A DNA stretch of 64,000 nt from Tubulanus polymorphus (lineage: Eukaryota; Nemertea; Palaeonemertea; Tubulaniformes; Tubulanidae): contig NC_134031.1 in the NCBI RefSeq assembly GCF_964204645.1, positions 10,020,501-10,084,500 of the forward strand, in the 5' to 3' direction. Position 1 is the first letter of the stretch; each line of letters starts with the position of its first letter. This document shows, one piece after another, positions 7,876-16,185 of the stretch. The position numbers and the translations under genes are program-made. A model generated the notes under the pieces. That model worked only from the letters and a program-made list of their open reading frames with translations. It was not told the DNA's origin and made no database searches.

Positions 7876-9864
7876 GTCAAACGCGTTAAGAAGCGATGTC
7901 GATACTCGAGATACTCCTCAGGGGACAACCGCAATGGAAGTCGATCCAATCGAAAAAGGCGTAGAAGCAAAAAATCACAAGAAGAGATAGATGAAGAAAC
8001 TTTAGAAGAAGTTCAAAAACATTTAGAATACTACCAAGAAATGGCATCAATTTTGGAAAAAATAATACAAAACAAGCAATCTAGTGTGGAATCATTGCCA
8101 TAATTGCCAGAAACGGATATAAAGATATTGTTGGGGTTAAAAGAATCAAAAATTAAAAAGAAAATGAGTGGAAATGAGTTACATAAGTTTTTAAAATCAA
8201 AATTAACAAATTAACAGATGTAAGCTTTAAAGAAATAGGTTTAGTATCATTTGCTGAAATAACCGTTTTATTAAACTAGGGGTCCAGGGACACCATGCCC
8301 ACTTGGGAAGTGGTTCGAAATGCTCAACAATCTAACAATTTCAATATTCAATGCCCCCTGGTGACCATATACTGAATCCAATGACCTTGAAACTCACCAC
8401 AATCATAGAACATGTCAGCAGCTACGATTTTGTAATTGATTGTGATAACAAAATATGCCTCGTTACCACTTTAATATGGAAATACTAAGTTATTCTACTA
8501 TTCAACGCCCCCTGGTGACCATATTCAAAACCCAATGACCTTGAAACTCAACACAATCATAGAACATGTCACGAACTATAACTTTGTAATTGATCATGGT
8601 AACAAAATATGCCTAGGTACCAATATAATAAGGAAATACTAAGTTATTCTACTATTCAATGCCCCCTGGTGACCAAATAGAATAACTAATGGCCTTAAAA
8701 CTTGCCACAATCATAGATGATGTCATGAGCTACAACTTTGCAATTGATTGTGGTTACAATATATGCATTGATACGAATATAATATAGAAATACTAAGATA
8801 TTGCATTATTCAACGCCCCCTGGTGGCCATATACAAAAATCAATGACCTTGAAACTCACCACAATCATAGAACACGTTATGAGCTACAACTTTCTAAATC
8901 ATTGTGGTAACAAAATACGCTTAGGTATCAATATAATGTGGAAAAACTTTTTCCCACTTACGAATGAGTACTGGTGACACCAAGATGGCCGCCAATTGCG
9001 TCATAATTGGTGGATCAAAAATACCTGTCTCAGGTATAAAACATCCCTTTCCAAAAAATACCCATCACAAATTGCAAAGAGAAATGATAAACCAGTAGGA
9101 AGCTACAGGACTCAGAATTTGGGCCAAAATTAACATTTTTGGGCACTAAAAAGGTCATAGGACGGCCCGTTGAGTCCGATCGACCCAATTTTCGTTATGC
9201 TGATGGGCCCTGTGGGAATTCACATATATCCGAAAGATCAAGGTAATTGATCAAAGCGTCTTCAAAATTTTCCTCAAAAAGTTCAAAAATGTGTAAAAAG
9301 TGCTGATTTTGGCGAACAACAATGGCTGCCAGTCGGCCATCTTGAATCGGACAGGGCCAGTTTTTGGGCTGAAGATGTGTCTAGGGTAGATACATCTGTA
9401 ACCCAAATATCAAGAAATTACCTTAAAGCGTCTTCAAAACTTCCCAAAATAACTGGATTCCGTCTACGGACGGACGAACGGACGGACGGACGACGGACGA
9501 AAAGTGAACGCAATAGCCCGCTGGGACTAAAGTCCCAAGTGGGCTAAAAAAAAACTATAGATCTTTATTATTTAAAAAAGCAAAACATCTATGGGACCAT
9601 ATCATTTTCGGGGATTATTTAAATAGGGGGCTTTTAATGTTTAATAAACAAACTGCCGGGATTTCTTGGGCTTCTTGGGTAAAAAGAAACATAAGTATTA
9701 GTGCCGGGCATGAAAGAAAATTAAGAAGCGTAGGTAGATTATTTACATATAAAAGATTCCAATTATAAAGTCTGTCATTTTTTGATATAGTAAAATATTT
9801 AAATGATATCGAAAAAATGTTTGACAATGATCCAGAAATTGAAAAGTTCTGGTTGGAATTATAA
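7876..9864 (+). pseudogene. Gene X, copy B (broken, split by a 1.27-kb repeat insertion)
   Basis: An ATG at 7876 in the context ATTAATAAAATG opens a frame with TAMEVDPIEKG. It breaks at about 7988, continues in another frame with EEIDEETLEEVQKHLEYYQE, meets a stop at 8101-8103 and resumes with ILLGLKESKIKKKMSG. A mobile repeat lies at 8277-9546. After it come ISAGHERKLRSVGRL and DIVKYLNDIEKMF, with a stop at 9862-9864. The homologue in copy A is at 3190-3560. The predicted protein is charged with a coiled-coil-like Glu/Lys segment. I do not recognise the family. Confidence 0.5.
8277..9546 (+). mobile_element. Dispersed repeat with four 154-bp monomers and CTCF-like motifs, copy 1
   Basis: It begins CTAGGGGTCCAGGGACACC and ends with a GGACGGACGG microsatellite and CCCAAGTGGGCTA. 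Inside are four tandem monomers with GCCCCCTGGTGACCA-type boxes at 8352, 8506, 8660 and 8814, an exact 154-bp period. The box at 8814-8829 is CGCCCCCTGGTGGCCA. Other copies are at 47764-48935 and 63793-64000, with an end fragment at 52075-52140. No ORF is present, so it is probably a non-autonomous DNA transposon. It inserted into gene X. Confidence 0.8.
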
Positions 9865-10079
9865 ATCAAATGATGTATTAGTTGAAACTATAAATTGTGT
9901 CAATACAACGACCGAACATACTCGTATATGTATTGTGTAAATCTGCTTGGTGAATATTCTACGTTCGGTTGTTTCAATTTTACAGAATAAATATACAATT
10001 ATGATACGCGCATTGAGCAAAAGCGCGCCTCAATGCGCGCTTTTGCCCAGTGCGCATGCGACACGGATATTGTAACTGG
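9865..10079. other. Spacer between gene X and HNH, with GC-rich hairpin at 10017-10046
   Basis: No gene is seen. A 12-bp perfect inverted repeat, GCAAAAGCGCGC at 10017-10028 and its complement at 10035-10046, has a 6-nt loop. It stands out as GC-rich in AT-rich DNA and may be a terminator or a small inserted hairpin. Confidence 0.5.
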
Positions 10080-10111
10080 TATGATTTTGATATCAAGGAT
10101 CCGAAATGACT
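10080..10111. repeat. Upstream direct repeat flanking the HNH gene
   Basis: TATGATTTTGATATCAAGGATCCGAAATGACT-type sequence. The downstream partner at 10780-10810 differs at about four positions and includes the HNH stop codon. The same pair brackets the HNH fragment at 2531-2555/2826-2849, and the downstream repeat recurs at 16920-16950. Confidence 0.75.
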
Positions 10112-10144
10112 AATCAAAAGCAGCGAAAAATTCATATATTGTAA

Positions 10145-10789
10145 ATGGAAAGTAAACAGCCACAAATTATTAATATTACAAATAACGCTGGTGTAATAAA
10201 TATTTATCATAAGATATGTGTGAATAAGTGTGAATTAAATAAACAATCTTCAGAATATTACAAACAGAAGTTTTACAAAGATGGTTTACGAAATATTTGT
10301 AAAACATGTTGGAAACAAAATAACGCACAATATCGAGAAAATAACCCAGAATACATGAGAGAATGGATAAAAGATAACCGTGAACATATCAATAATTACC
10401 AACAAGTAAAATATAATTCAGATCCATTATTCAAATTAAAGCATACTAACAGAACTAGTTTGAACAGAGTTTTCAAAAATTTTATAAAATCTGATAGATC
10501 ATTTGGTAATTTAGGGTGTTCTATAGAATTTCTTAAAGCATGGATAGAATATCAGTTCGATAATAACATGAAATTTGAGAATCATGGAGAATATTGGGAG
10601 TTAGATCATGTTATCCCATTATTATCAATAGAAGATGAATCTGAAATAAAATCAATATGTAATTGGATGAATATTCAACCTTTATCGAAAATAGAAAATA
10701 GAATTAAACGTGATAAAATTGATAATGAATTATATAATAATCAAATAATTAAAGCTGAAAGATTTATACAATTATGGAATATGATTTAA
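10145..10789 (+). CDS. HNH endonuclease with zinc-ribbon N-terminus (intact)
   Basis: The 214-residue ORF starts MESKQPQIINITNNAGVINI. Paired cysteines follow (ICVNKCELN and ICKTCWK), consistent with a zinc ribbon. The C-terminal half has the HNH core YWELDHVIPLLS at about 149-160 and WMNIQPLSKIENRIK, the last Asn-bearing helix of the family. Free-standing HNH nucleases of this layout occur in large DNA viruses and phages and cut DNA as homing or competition factors. An HNH gene is not part of the canonical Polinton gene set. The gene lies between ~31-bp direct repeats (10080-10111 and 10780-10810), suggesting a mobile cassette. Paralogues are at 3921-4589, 2520-2755 and 16724-16929. It is the only intact copy here. 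Confidence 0.85.
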   Translation: MESKQPQIINITNNAGVINIYHKICVNKCELNKQSSEYYKQKFYKDGLRNICKTCWKQNNAQYRENNPEYMREWIKDNREHINNYQQVKYNSDPLFKLKHTNRTSLNRVFKNFIKSDRSFGNLGCSIEFLKAWIEYQFDNNMKFENHGEYWELDHVIPLLSIEDESEIKSICNWMNIQPLSKIENRIKRDKIDNELYNNQIIKAERFIQLWNMI

Positions 10790-10810
10790 TATCGAGAATC
10801 CGAAATGACT
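10780..10810. repeat. Downstream direct repeat overlapping the HNH stop
   Basis: TATGATTTAATATCGAGAATCCGAAATGACT-type sequence, partner of 10080-10111. The HNH stop TAA lies inside the repeat. Confidence 0.75.
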
Positions 10811-11140
10811 TATCTGGAGAGTTATTTTAACTGCTCCTATAGATAGACAAAAGTAGTGAGGTATTGAATCCTAATTCGAATGAAAAATATTTAAAAAACA
10901 ATATCTTTAACTAGCCATTATTTTTATTTCTATTCTATTAGAATTCTAATATTTCTTTTCAAAAAGAGAATACTTTATATTTTGGTAAGATTTGAATAAA
11001 AATTGCATATCTTCAAATAGCTATTCAAATCTAGTTAATACTAGAATTCTTTAAGTTAACTAAGCTAGCATTAACTAAAGAGTTACTAGTATCATTTGAA
11101 GAATAAGTATAATATTTTTTTCGCTTTTTTCTCTAATATA
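10811..11140 (+). promoter_or_regulatory. Conserved leader block, copy B
   Basis: Homologous to 2230-2515 (opposite strand) and nearly identical to 16951-17280. It ends TCTCTAATATAAATG at the start of the 200-aa gene fragment and contains the AAAAGTAGTGAGGTATT and ACTAGTATCATTTGAAG boxes. Confidence 0.5.
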
Positions 11141-11263
11141 AATGTCAACGAAATTGAATAAGAATAGGATTGATATTGAAAAGACAATTGAGGATTTGGG
11201 CATTACTGGCAATAATGATACAGTTGTTACTAATTGTGCTCAAGTTCATAATATTGATTAATA
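11141..11263 (+). pseudogene. 200-aa gene, N-terminal fragment, copy 1
   Basis: The first ~40 codons are homologous to the gene at 1627-2229 (IDIEKTIEDLGITGNNDTVV). The frame ends exactly where it meets the tail of the oppositely oriented 163-aa gene at about 11264. This junction marks an internal deletion that removed the rest of this gene, the integrase and the ATPase from copy B. Confidence 0.8.
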
Positions 11264-11636
11264 ATTCGTTAACAATTGTATCTATTACTCTACTTTTCAT
11301 TCCATATAATTGCCCTTTCAAATAAGGATCAGTTGTATTTACTAATCTATTCATTAAATCTTTTCTAAATGTTACGGGTTTAATAACTTTCATTTCGGAA
11401 GCTGTTAAATATTCTTCAAATTTTTCGCGTGTTTCGTAATCAATTACACCATCATCTTCATCAGCTAAACTAGAATTATATGATGGATCATCAATTTCAT
11501 AATTATTTAAATTATTATTATATGCTGATCCATCATAATTATCAATATTAGTTTCATTAAAATCAGGTTGTGGTTCATCACTTATACCAGGTTCATCTAA
11601 AGGATCCATGTCATCCCATGGAATTTCTTCATCCAT
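11145..11636 (-). CDS. Acidic 163-aa protein, C-terminus replaced at deletion junction, copy 1
   Basis: The N-terminal ~75 residues are very acidic (MDEEIPWDDMDPLDEPG, then Asn/Asp-rich). A more ordered segment follows (YETREKFEEYLTASEMKVIK, MNRLVNTTDPYLKGQLYG). After residue ~125 (VNELL) the frame runs antisense through the 200-aa gene fragment, so those last residues are chimeric. The true C-terminus was lost. The start is preceded by TTTTTTATTATATAAATG, the late-type context. I do not recognise the family. A sister copy is at 17285-17776. Confidence 0.6.
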   Translation of the reverse strand: MDEEIPWDDMDPLDEPGISDEPQPDFNETNIDNYDGSAYNNNLNNYEIDDPSYNSSLADEDDGVIDYETREKFEEYLTASEMKVIKPVTFRKDLMNRLVNTTDPYLKGQLYGMKSRVIDTIVNELLINIMNLSTISNNCIIIASNAQILNCLFNINPILIQFR

Positions 11637-11651
11637 TTATATAATAAAAAA

Positions 11652-11930
11652 TTAAAATTTAAAATATAATATTCCTCCTATTACAATTCCTATACAAGTT
11701 ATAGCTAATTTAGTATTTTCATGTGATTTATTATCATTATTAGTTTTAATTATATCATGCTGAATAATATCAGTTTTTATATTTTCTGATGTATTGTAAT
11801 CTTTTATTTTAGAATCATTATTTAATTTAATATTCTGAGTTTTAGTTTCTGTTGATTGAATATGTTTTTTAATTTTTTCACCTTCCATTAATTTTGGAGC
11901 GGTGATAATCATTTTATTTATATCATCCAT
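11652..11930 (-). CDS. 92-aa tail-anchored membrane protein, copy 1
   Basis: A hydrophilic Lys/Asn/Thr-rich stretch (residues 1-72) is followed by a single C-terminal transmembrane helix, LAITCIGIVIGGILYF, and a two-residue tail. It lies directly upstream of the acidic gene in the same direction with a 15-nt gap. The function is unknown. A virion membrane component is plausible for this arm of small membrane proteins. The sister copy at 17792-18070 differs by two residues. Confidence 0.6.
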   Translation of the reverse strand: MDDINKMIITAPKLMEGEKIKKHIQSTETKTQNIKLNNDSKIKDYNTSENIKTDIIQHDIIKTNNDNKSHENTKLAITCIGIVIGGILYFKF

Positions 11931-12033
11931 TTTTATTAAATCCAGACTTATTATTTATTGTTGCAGTCTCAATTAAATTATTATAACAAATTATATTTCC
12001 CATTTTTCATATTAAATCATCAGAAATAATTAA

Positions 12034-12956
12034 TCAATTAGGGCCTATACAATGATTTAATCTTACATGAGATTTATCTAAATAATTTTGGTACCTGACT
12101 ATGTTTTCTGAAATGGATCTATTTTTATCATTATGAATTGAATCTTCAAATAAAACTTTAAATTGTTTCTGCGCGTCAAATGAAGTATTATCATTTCCAA
12201 CTATTGAGGATCTTGTTTCAACTTGCGCACCTAACATGCAAATCAAATAAGTTCTTATAGATTGATTTATTCTCTGTATTCGAGCTTTATTAAAACCTTC
12301 ACTATTTTCTAAAATAAAATTAATCCATCCATTATTGTTTTGTTGTTGTTTATTATTATAATATTTGGTAATTCATTCCAATTTAGTGTTCTGATATCTG
12401 TATTTGTTATTATTTTACCAAATTCTTTAGTATATAATATTCATAATCCACCCATTGTACCAATTTTTGCTCTAAAATCATTATTTGAATTAATATTAAA
12501 TTCATGACATATTTTATAAAACTTAGAAAAATTAAATTTATTATTTAGTTCATTAAAATATTTTGAAATATTTTGGCAAAGGACATTCTAATTCATCTAA
12601 TATTAACTTTTATTTGAAAATATGTATGCAATCTAAAAAGTAATAAAAATGATTATTCTAACTTATACCACACCCTCTTATTGCACAATAAACTGCAAAA
12701 TTTAATTGGTTCTGCCAATACTTCATATTAGATTTTAATAACCATTTTTTTGCCTCATTTAAATTTTTAAAATGATTACGTAAATATTGAATATATTTTC
12801 CATCTTTGCATTAAAATTATTAGTTTCAGTAACATAAATATCTAAATTAATTAATGAATTTAAAACTTCATTTCTATATGAAATATCTTTATTAAAATCT
12901 ATTGCTGGAATATTATATTTAATTAATCTATTATATTGAAAAGCTACCATTTATAT
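12034..12956 (-). pseudogene. Putative structural protein gene, copy 1, multiply frameshifted
   Basis: It starts at ATG 12950 after TTATTATATAAATG. The frame is broken by a 1-nt deletion near 12773 (private to this copy), by an in-frame TGA at 12441-12443 and by a frameshift near 12350. It ends with IGPN and a stop at about 12034. Segments include SLINLDIYVTETNNFNA at the start and GAQVETRSSIVGNDN in the C-terminal part. The sister copy contains a CATTGCGIS word. Its length (about 300 aa) and position among membrane genes suggest a virion structural protein. I cannot name the family. Confidence 0.45.
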
Positions 12957-12966
12957 AATAAAAAAA

Positions 12967-13738
12967 TTAATAATTTATTAATTCTTTTAATAATTTATCT
13001 TGTTCTTCAACTGTTATACTTAACTCATTCGCCGGGGATATATTTCTTCATTATCCATTCAATCTGGGGGAATTAATTTTTTCTTCATATTTCAATGTAA
13101 AGGTCGATACATTTCCAGTGTAGAGACCCTCCTAAAACCAATATCTGTTATGAAGCTAATAGGTATCTCTACCAGAAAATGTTAGTTATAAAAAGTTTGG
13201 ACCTACGGGTGCAAGGTAGGACCCCCCAAAACCTGAGGTCAAGTTGAGGTCACGCAACCAAAAAAAGTCGCCGACAACCAGTACATACTGCCTGTGTGTG
13301 TAGAGTATATACAATCGCTTGTGAGCTCTCTATAGAGCATGCTGAAGCAGTGTAAGCAGCCAGACTCGACTAGTTTGCCATCTATCGGGGGTAATAGGAA
13401 CCGTCACTTGAGGCGTGGCCACGACCCAGTTTCTTTGTTTACGCTGTCACGTGAGGCGTGACGACGCCAACTGTTATACTTAAACCTAAAGCTCCAATTG
13501 AGATTGCTAAAGGTGTTAATGGTGAGAATAATGCTAGAAATGTTATTACAGAACTAATTGTAACTGAACCACTGATAATAAAATAATATATAATTTTGCT
13601 TTTTAAATATTTTTTCTTTTTTATCTTTAAGTCATTTTCAAATTCTAATATTTGTTTTTCTAAATATGTTTTTAATTTAGTTTTATTTATATCATGAGGA
13701 GTTATATTAACACCATCATCCATTAATTTATCATCCAT
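12967..13738 (-). pseudogene. 103-aa membrane protein gene, copy 1, disrupted by a 445-bp insertion
   Basis: The intact version is at 19103-19414. Here the last codons (12967-13023) are separated from the rest (13469-13738) by the insertion 13024-13468 and its 15-bp target duplication. The protein has a basic coiled-coil-like N-terminus (KLKTYLEKQILEFENDLKIK) and two hydrophobic helices. The start follows TTTTTTTGCTAAATAAATG. Confidence 0.7.
13024..13468. mobile_element. 445-bp unclassified insertion with 15-bp target duplication
   Basis: It is absent from the duplicated copy (compare 19141-19160), so its limits are exact. It is flanked by AACTGTTATACTTAA at 13009-13023 and 13469-13483. It is more GC-rich than the surroundings and contains CACGTGAGGCGTG and CACTTGAGGCGTGGCCACG repeats near its right end. 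The 15-bp duplication suggests target-primed reverse transcription. No ORF or tRNA promoter is clear. Confidence 0.8.
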
Positions 13739-13757
13739 TTATTTAGCAAAAAAATTA

Positions 13758-14180
13758 CTAATTAGTAAATTTATATGCTACAAATATAACAATAACAGTT
13801 CCGCCTAAAATCCAAATTATTTCATATTTCTTCTGTTCACTACTTGGGGTATAATAATCTGATAATTTAGGTTTATATAGATGTAATTTTTCTTTATTTG
13901 TTACTGCGTTATATAAACTAATAGCATCATCGACTGATTGAAAATCTCGGTGTGAAATGTTCTGATTATATAATTCTTTATTAATATAATCTATATAATT
14001 TTGTCTCTTTTCTCTATATTCTTCTGCTGCTTTATTATACTTTTCTAACGATAAGTTGTGTCTTTTTTGTTCTGATAATGAACCATTTTCATCAATATGC
14101 TTAAATAAATACCCACCACCAGTAAATGCTAAACCGTTAACAATTGCCGATCCTATAATAGTTATAACTGCAGATGCCAT
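13758..14180 (-). CDS. 140-aa two-helix membrane protein, copy 1
   Basis: It has an N-terminal hydrophobic segment (SAVITIIGSAIVNGLAFTGG), a charged central domain with a likely coiled coil (LSLEKYNKAAEEYREKRQNY, residues ~45-65), and a C-terminal transmembrane helix (IIWILGGTVIVIFVAYKF). The start is preceded by TTTTTTTACTAAATAAATG, the clearest late-type motif in the window. It lies between the 103-aa and 72-aa genes with gaps of about 20 nt. The function is unknown. The sister copy at 19419-19841 is 97% identical by eye. Confidence 0.65.
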   Translation of the reverse strand: MASAVITIIGSAIVNGLAFTGGGYLFKHIDENGSLSEQKRHNLSLEKYNKAAEEYREKRQNYIDYINKELYNQNISHRDFQSVDDAISLYNAVTNKEKLHLYKPKLSDYYTPSSEQKKYEIIWILGGTVIVIFVAYKFTN

Positions 14181-14204
14181 TTATTTAGTAAAAAAATTAC
14201 GCAT

Positions 14205-14423
14205 TTATATAGGAAGAATATATTTTTGTTTTTCCAAATAATCAATAGTTAAATTCGATAAAGTAACTGCTGTGAATGTTAAAACATCATTTATATCAAA
14301 TCTATCAACATTAACACTTCCCATTTTAAATACTTTTTTTAAAACCATTGAATAACCAACAGTTCCAACTGATAGTAATGCTCCATTATATAACCCAGTT
14401 ATTATCCACTTATTATCACTCAT
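14205..14423 (-). CDS. 72-aa hydrophobic protein, copy 1
   Basis: A small ORF with two moderately hydrophobic stretches (WIITGLYNGALLSVGTVGYS and VLTFTAVTLSNLTIDYL). Its ATG abuts the stop of the 73-aa gene (TAAATG) and follows TTTTTTTGATAAATAAATG. Its stop lies 24 nt before the 140-aa start. The function is unknown. The sister copy at 19866-20084 carries a frameshift. Confidence 0.55.
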   Translation of the reverse strand: MSDNKWIITGLYNGALLSVGTVGYSMVLKKVFKMGSVNVDRFDINDVLTFTAVTLSNLTIDYLEKQKYILPI

Positions 14424-14589
14424 TTATTTATCAAAAAAATCACCTTCTTCAAAATATTTAGTTATCTTATTTATGATTAATTCAACATTTATTTCATTAC
14501 TACTTTTATGATTATCATATATTTCAGTTAATATGTTTTTAATGTCTTCGATAATTCCATCTTCATTTAATTCATAATATTCTAAGGGT

Positions 14590-15461
14590 TTCGCCAAAGA
14601 TTAGAGGCAGATGATACTCTTTTTGAACGTTCACACATCAGTATAGATGACATTATTAAACTACTGAGCCTCTGTTTAAAATGTACATACTTCATGTTCC
14701 AAGGTCAGTACTACCTTCAAATCCACGGAGCAGCCATGGGCTCCCCAGTTTCACCAATCGTGTGTAATCTGTATATGGAAGACTTTGAACAGAAAGCCAT
14801 CGCCACTGCCCTCCATCCGCCACGTATATGGAAGAGGTATGTAGATGATACTTGCACAGTACTTAAGAAGTGTTTTTCTCAGTATTTCACTGACCATTTA
14901 AACAGCATTGATGATGATATTAAATGGACTACCGAGGGTGAGGTCGAGTTACAGGCTTCGTCACAAGCCGATCTAGAGATTTGCAGTGTAGAGAGGGCTC
15001 TAGCGTTTCTCGACACATATGCGGTCATCAATGAGGATGGGTCAATTCGTACTAAAGTATTCCGGAAAACCACACACACAGACCAATATCTAAATTTCAA
15101 CAGCAACCACCCGTTAGAACACAAAAGGGGTGTAGTTAAAACCCTTCTACACAGGGCTGACACCATAGTTAGTGATGATAGTGACAGACAATCGGAGAAA
15201 CAACACATTAAGGAGGTTCTCTCATGGAATGATTACCCTAATTGGGTCTTCAACAAAGTCACCATTCCGAAGCCCAAACCTGTAGTCAGATATAAGCGAG
15301 ACACCCAGGCGCCGCGTAAGAGATCGGTCGTAGTACCATATGTGAAGGGCATGTCTGAACAAATCAGACGGGTGATGAAAGACTACAACATTAGTGTGTA
15401 TTTTAAACCGGTGAACACGTTACGCCAGTTATTAGTTAGACCGAAAGGACCCGGTACCTAA
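14590..15461 (+). pseudogene. Penelope-like reverse transcriptase, C-terminal part
   Basis: The frame is open from the insertion point. LEADDTLFERSHISIDDII leads to the RT palm motifs GAAMGSPVSPIVCNLYME and RYVDDT (YVDD catalytic aspartates), then VFRKTTHTDQYLNFNSNHP and HKRGVVKTLLHRA, all standard for Penelope-like RTs. The frame ends at a TAA near 15461 because of a 1-nt shift around 15448. The next frame carries the linker into the endonuclease. Confidence 0.93.
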
Positions 15462-15822
15462 AGAACGCATTACAGTACCGGTGTACCATGTTAAATGTGA
15501 ATCTTGCGATGCGAGTTATGTTGGTGAAACTGAGCGCTCCTTGAGAGCCCGGTTTGGTGAACACCGTCGACCTAGCTCTGTGACGTCAGAGGTATCCCAA
15601 CACATCCATACTGACAATCCTGATCACTCAGTTGATATAGGCAACACAGACATTTTGACGGTGGAACCCCGGTGGTTCGAACGAGGTGTTCAGGAGTCAT
15701 TTTACATATACCTGAGACACCCCACGCTGAATAAAGACTTTGGGAGATTTGTTCTACCCCCTGTATGGAATAACATCCTTAAGGCAGCAGATGGCGCGCG
15801 GGGGCCTTCACAGACCAGCTGA
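15450..15822 (+). pseudogene. Penelope-like GIY-YIG endonuclease domain
   Basis: The frame resumes with VPKERITVPVYHVKCESC and the GIY-YIG core (VYHVKC...SYVGETERSLRARFGEHRR), then HIHTDNPDH and the conserved ERGVQESFYIYLRHP glutamate helix. It ends at the TGA at 15820-15822. The domain is complete but is separated from the RT by a frameshift. Confidence 0.92.
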
Positions 15823-15834
15823 CGAGATCCGGCT

Positions 15835-15910
15835 GTGACGTCACATCAACAACATCTGATGACGTCACATTAAGCCTGACGATGCCTACAGAATGTAGGT
15901 GAAAGCTTGC
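15835..15910 (+). ncRNA. Hammerhead-ribozyme-like core in the Penelope-like 3' region (candidate)
   Basis: After the ORF there is a long hairpin with TGACGTCA in both arms (15836-15870). It is followed by CTGACGA, a 6-bp stem (CCTACA/TGTAGG) and GAAA. This is the order of the hammerhead core CUGANGA, stem II, GAAA. Penelope-like elements are known to carry hammerhead motifs in their terminal repeats. A convincing stem III and cleavage triplet are not clear. Confidence 0.35.
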
Positions 15911-16080
15911 TCTTGTGAGTATCAAAGTTTATCCAATGTATGAGTGTTAAACTGTTCCTAATTTGAATATTCCTGGATAGTAAAGAATGTTTAATGGTAT
16001 TCTAAGGGTGTTTTAATTAAATCAATTACTTTTTCTTTATTATTATTTTCTTTATTAATCATTGATGCATTGTTAAATGA

Positions 16081-16185
16081 TTAACTTTTTATATCAGTAA
16101 TTAGATCATTTAGTTTAATTCTCATTTCTTTACCATGTTTAAAATCAAACCCAAAACATATACTCGGTCCAACAGTTATATTCAT
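16081..16185 (-). CDS. 34-aa conserved small ORF, copy 1
   Basis: The ATG at 16183-16185 follows TTTTTTTCACTATATAAATG, a late-type start context. The peptide begins MNITVG and contains CFGFDFKHGKEMRIKLNDLI. The second copy at 20326-20430 differs by one residue. It is too short for family assignment, but the promoter-like context and placement at the head of the small-gene run support it as real. Confidence 0.45.
   Translation of the reverse strand: MNITVGPSICFGFDFKHGKEMRIKLNDLITDIKS

Larger units (their letters stand above)
14590..15997 (+). mobile_element. 5'-truncated Penelope-like retroelement (RT + GIY-YIG)
   Basis: Its boundaries are defined by the 12-bp target duplication TATTCTAAGGGT and by the uninterrupted copy at 20240. 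It begins inside the RT domain, so most of the 5' half is missing, and it ends without poly(A). Penelope-like elements are eukaryotic retroelements whose RT resembles telomerase and whose endonuclease is GIY-YIG. The frame is broken once near 15448. Confidence 0.95.
14424..16067 (-). pseudogene. 73-aa gene, copy 1, split by the Penelope-like insertion
   Basis: The C-terminal part (14424-14589) and the N-terminal part (15998-16067) are separated by a 1.4-kb Penelope-like element. The 12-bp TATTCTAAGGGT at 14578-14589 is repeated at 15998-16009. The intact copy is at 20086-20307. Confidence 0.85.

Noticed and set aside
12441-12443. TGA read as Trp (recoding) in the structural gene
   Set aside because: Both units share the TGA, but both also share a nearby frameshift, and other genes of the element use TGG for Trp. 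Ordinary decay before duplication is simpler.
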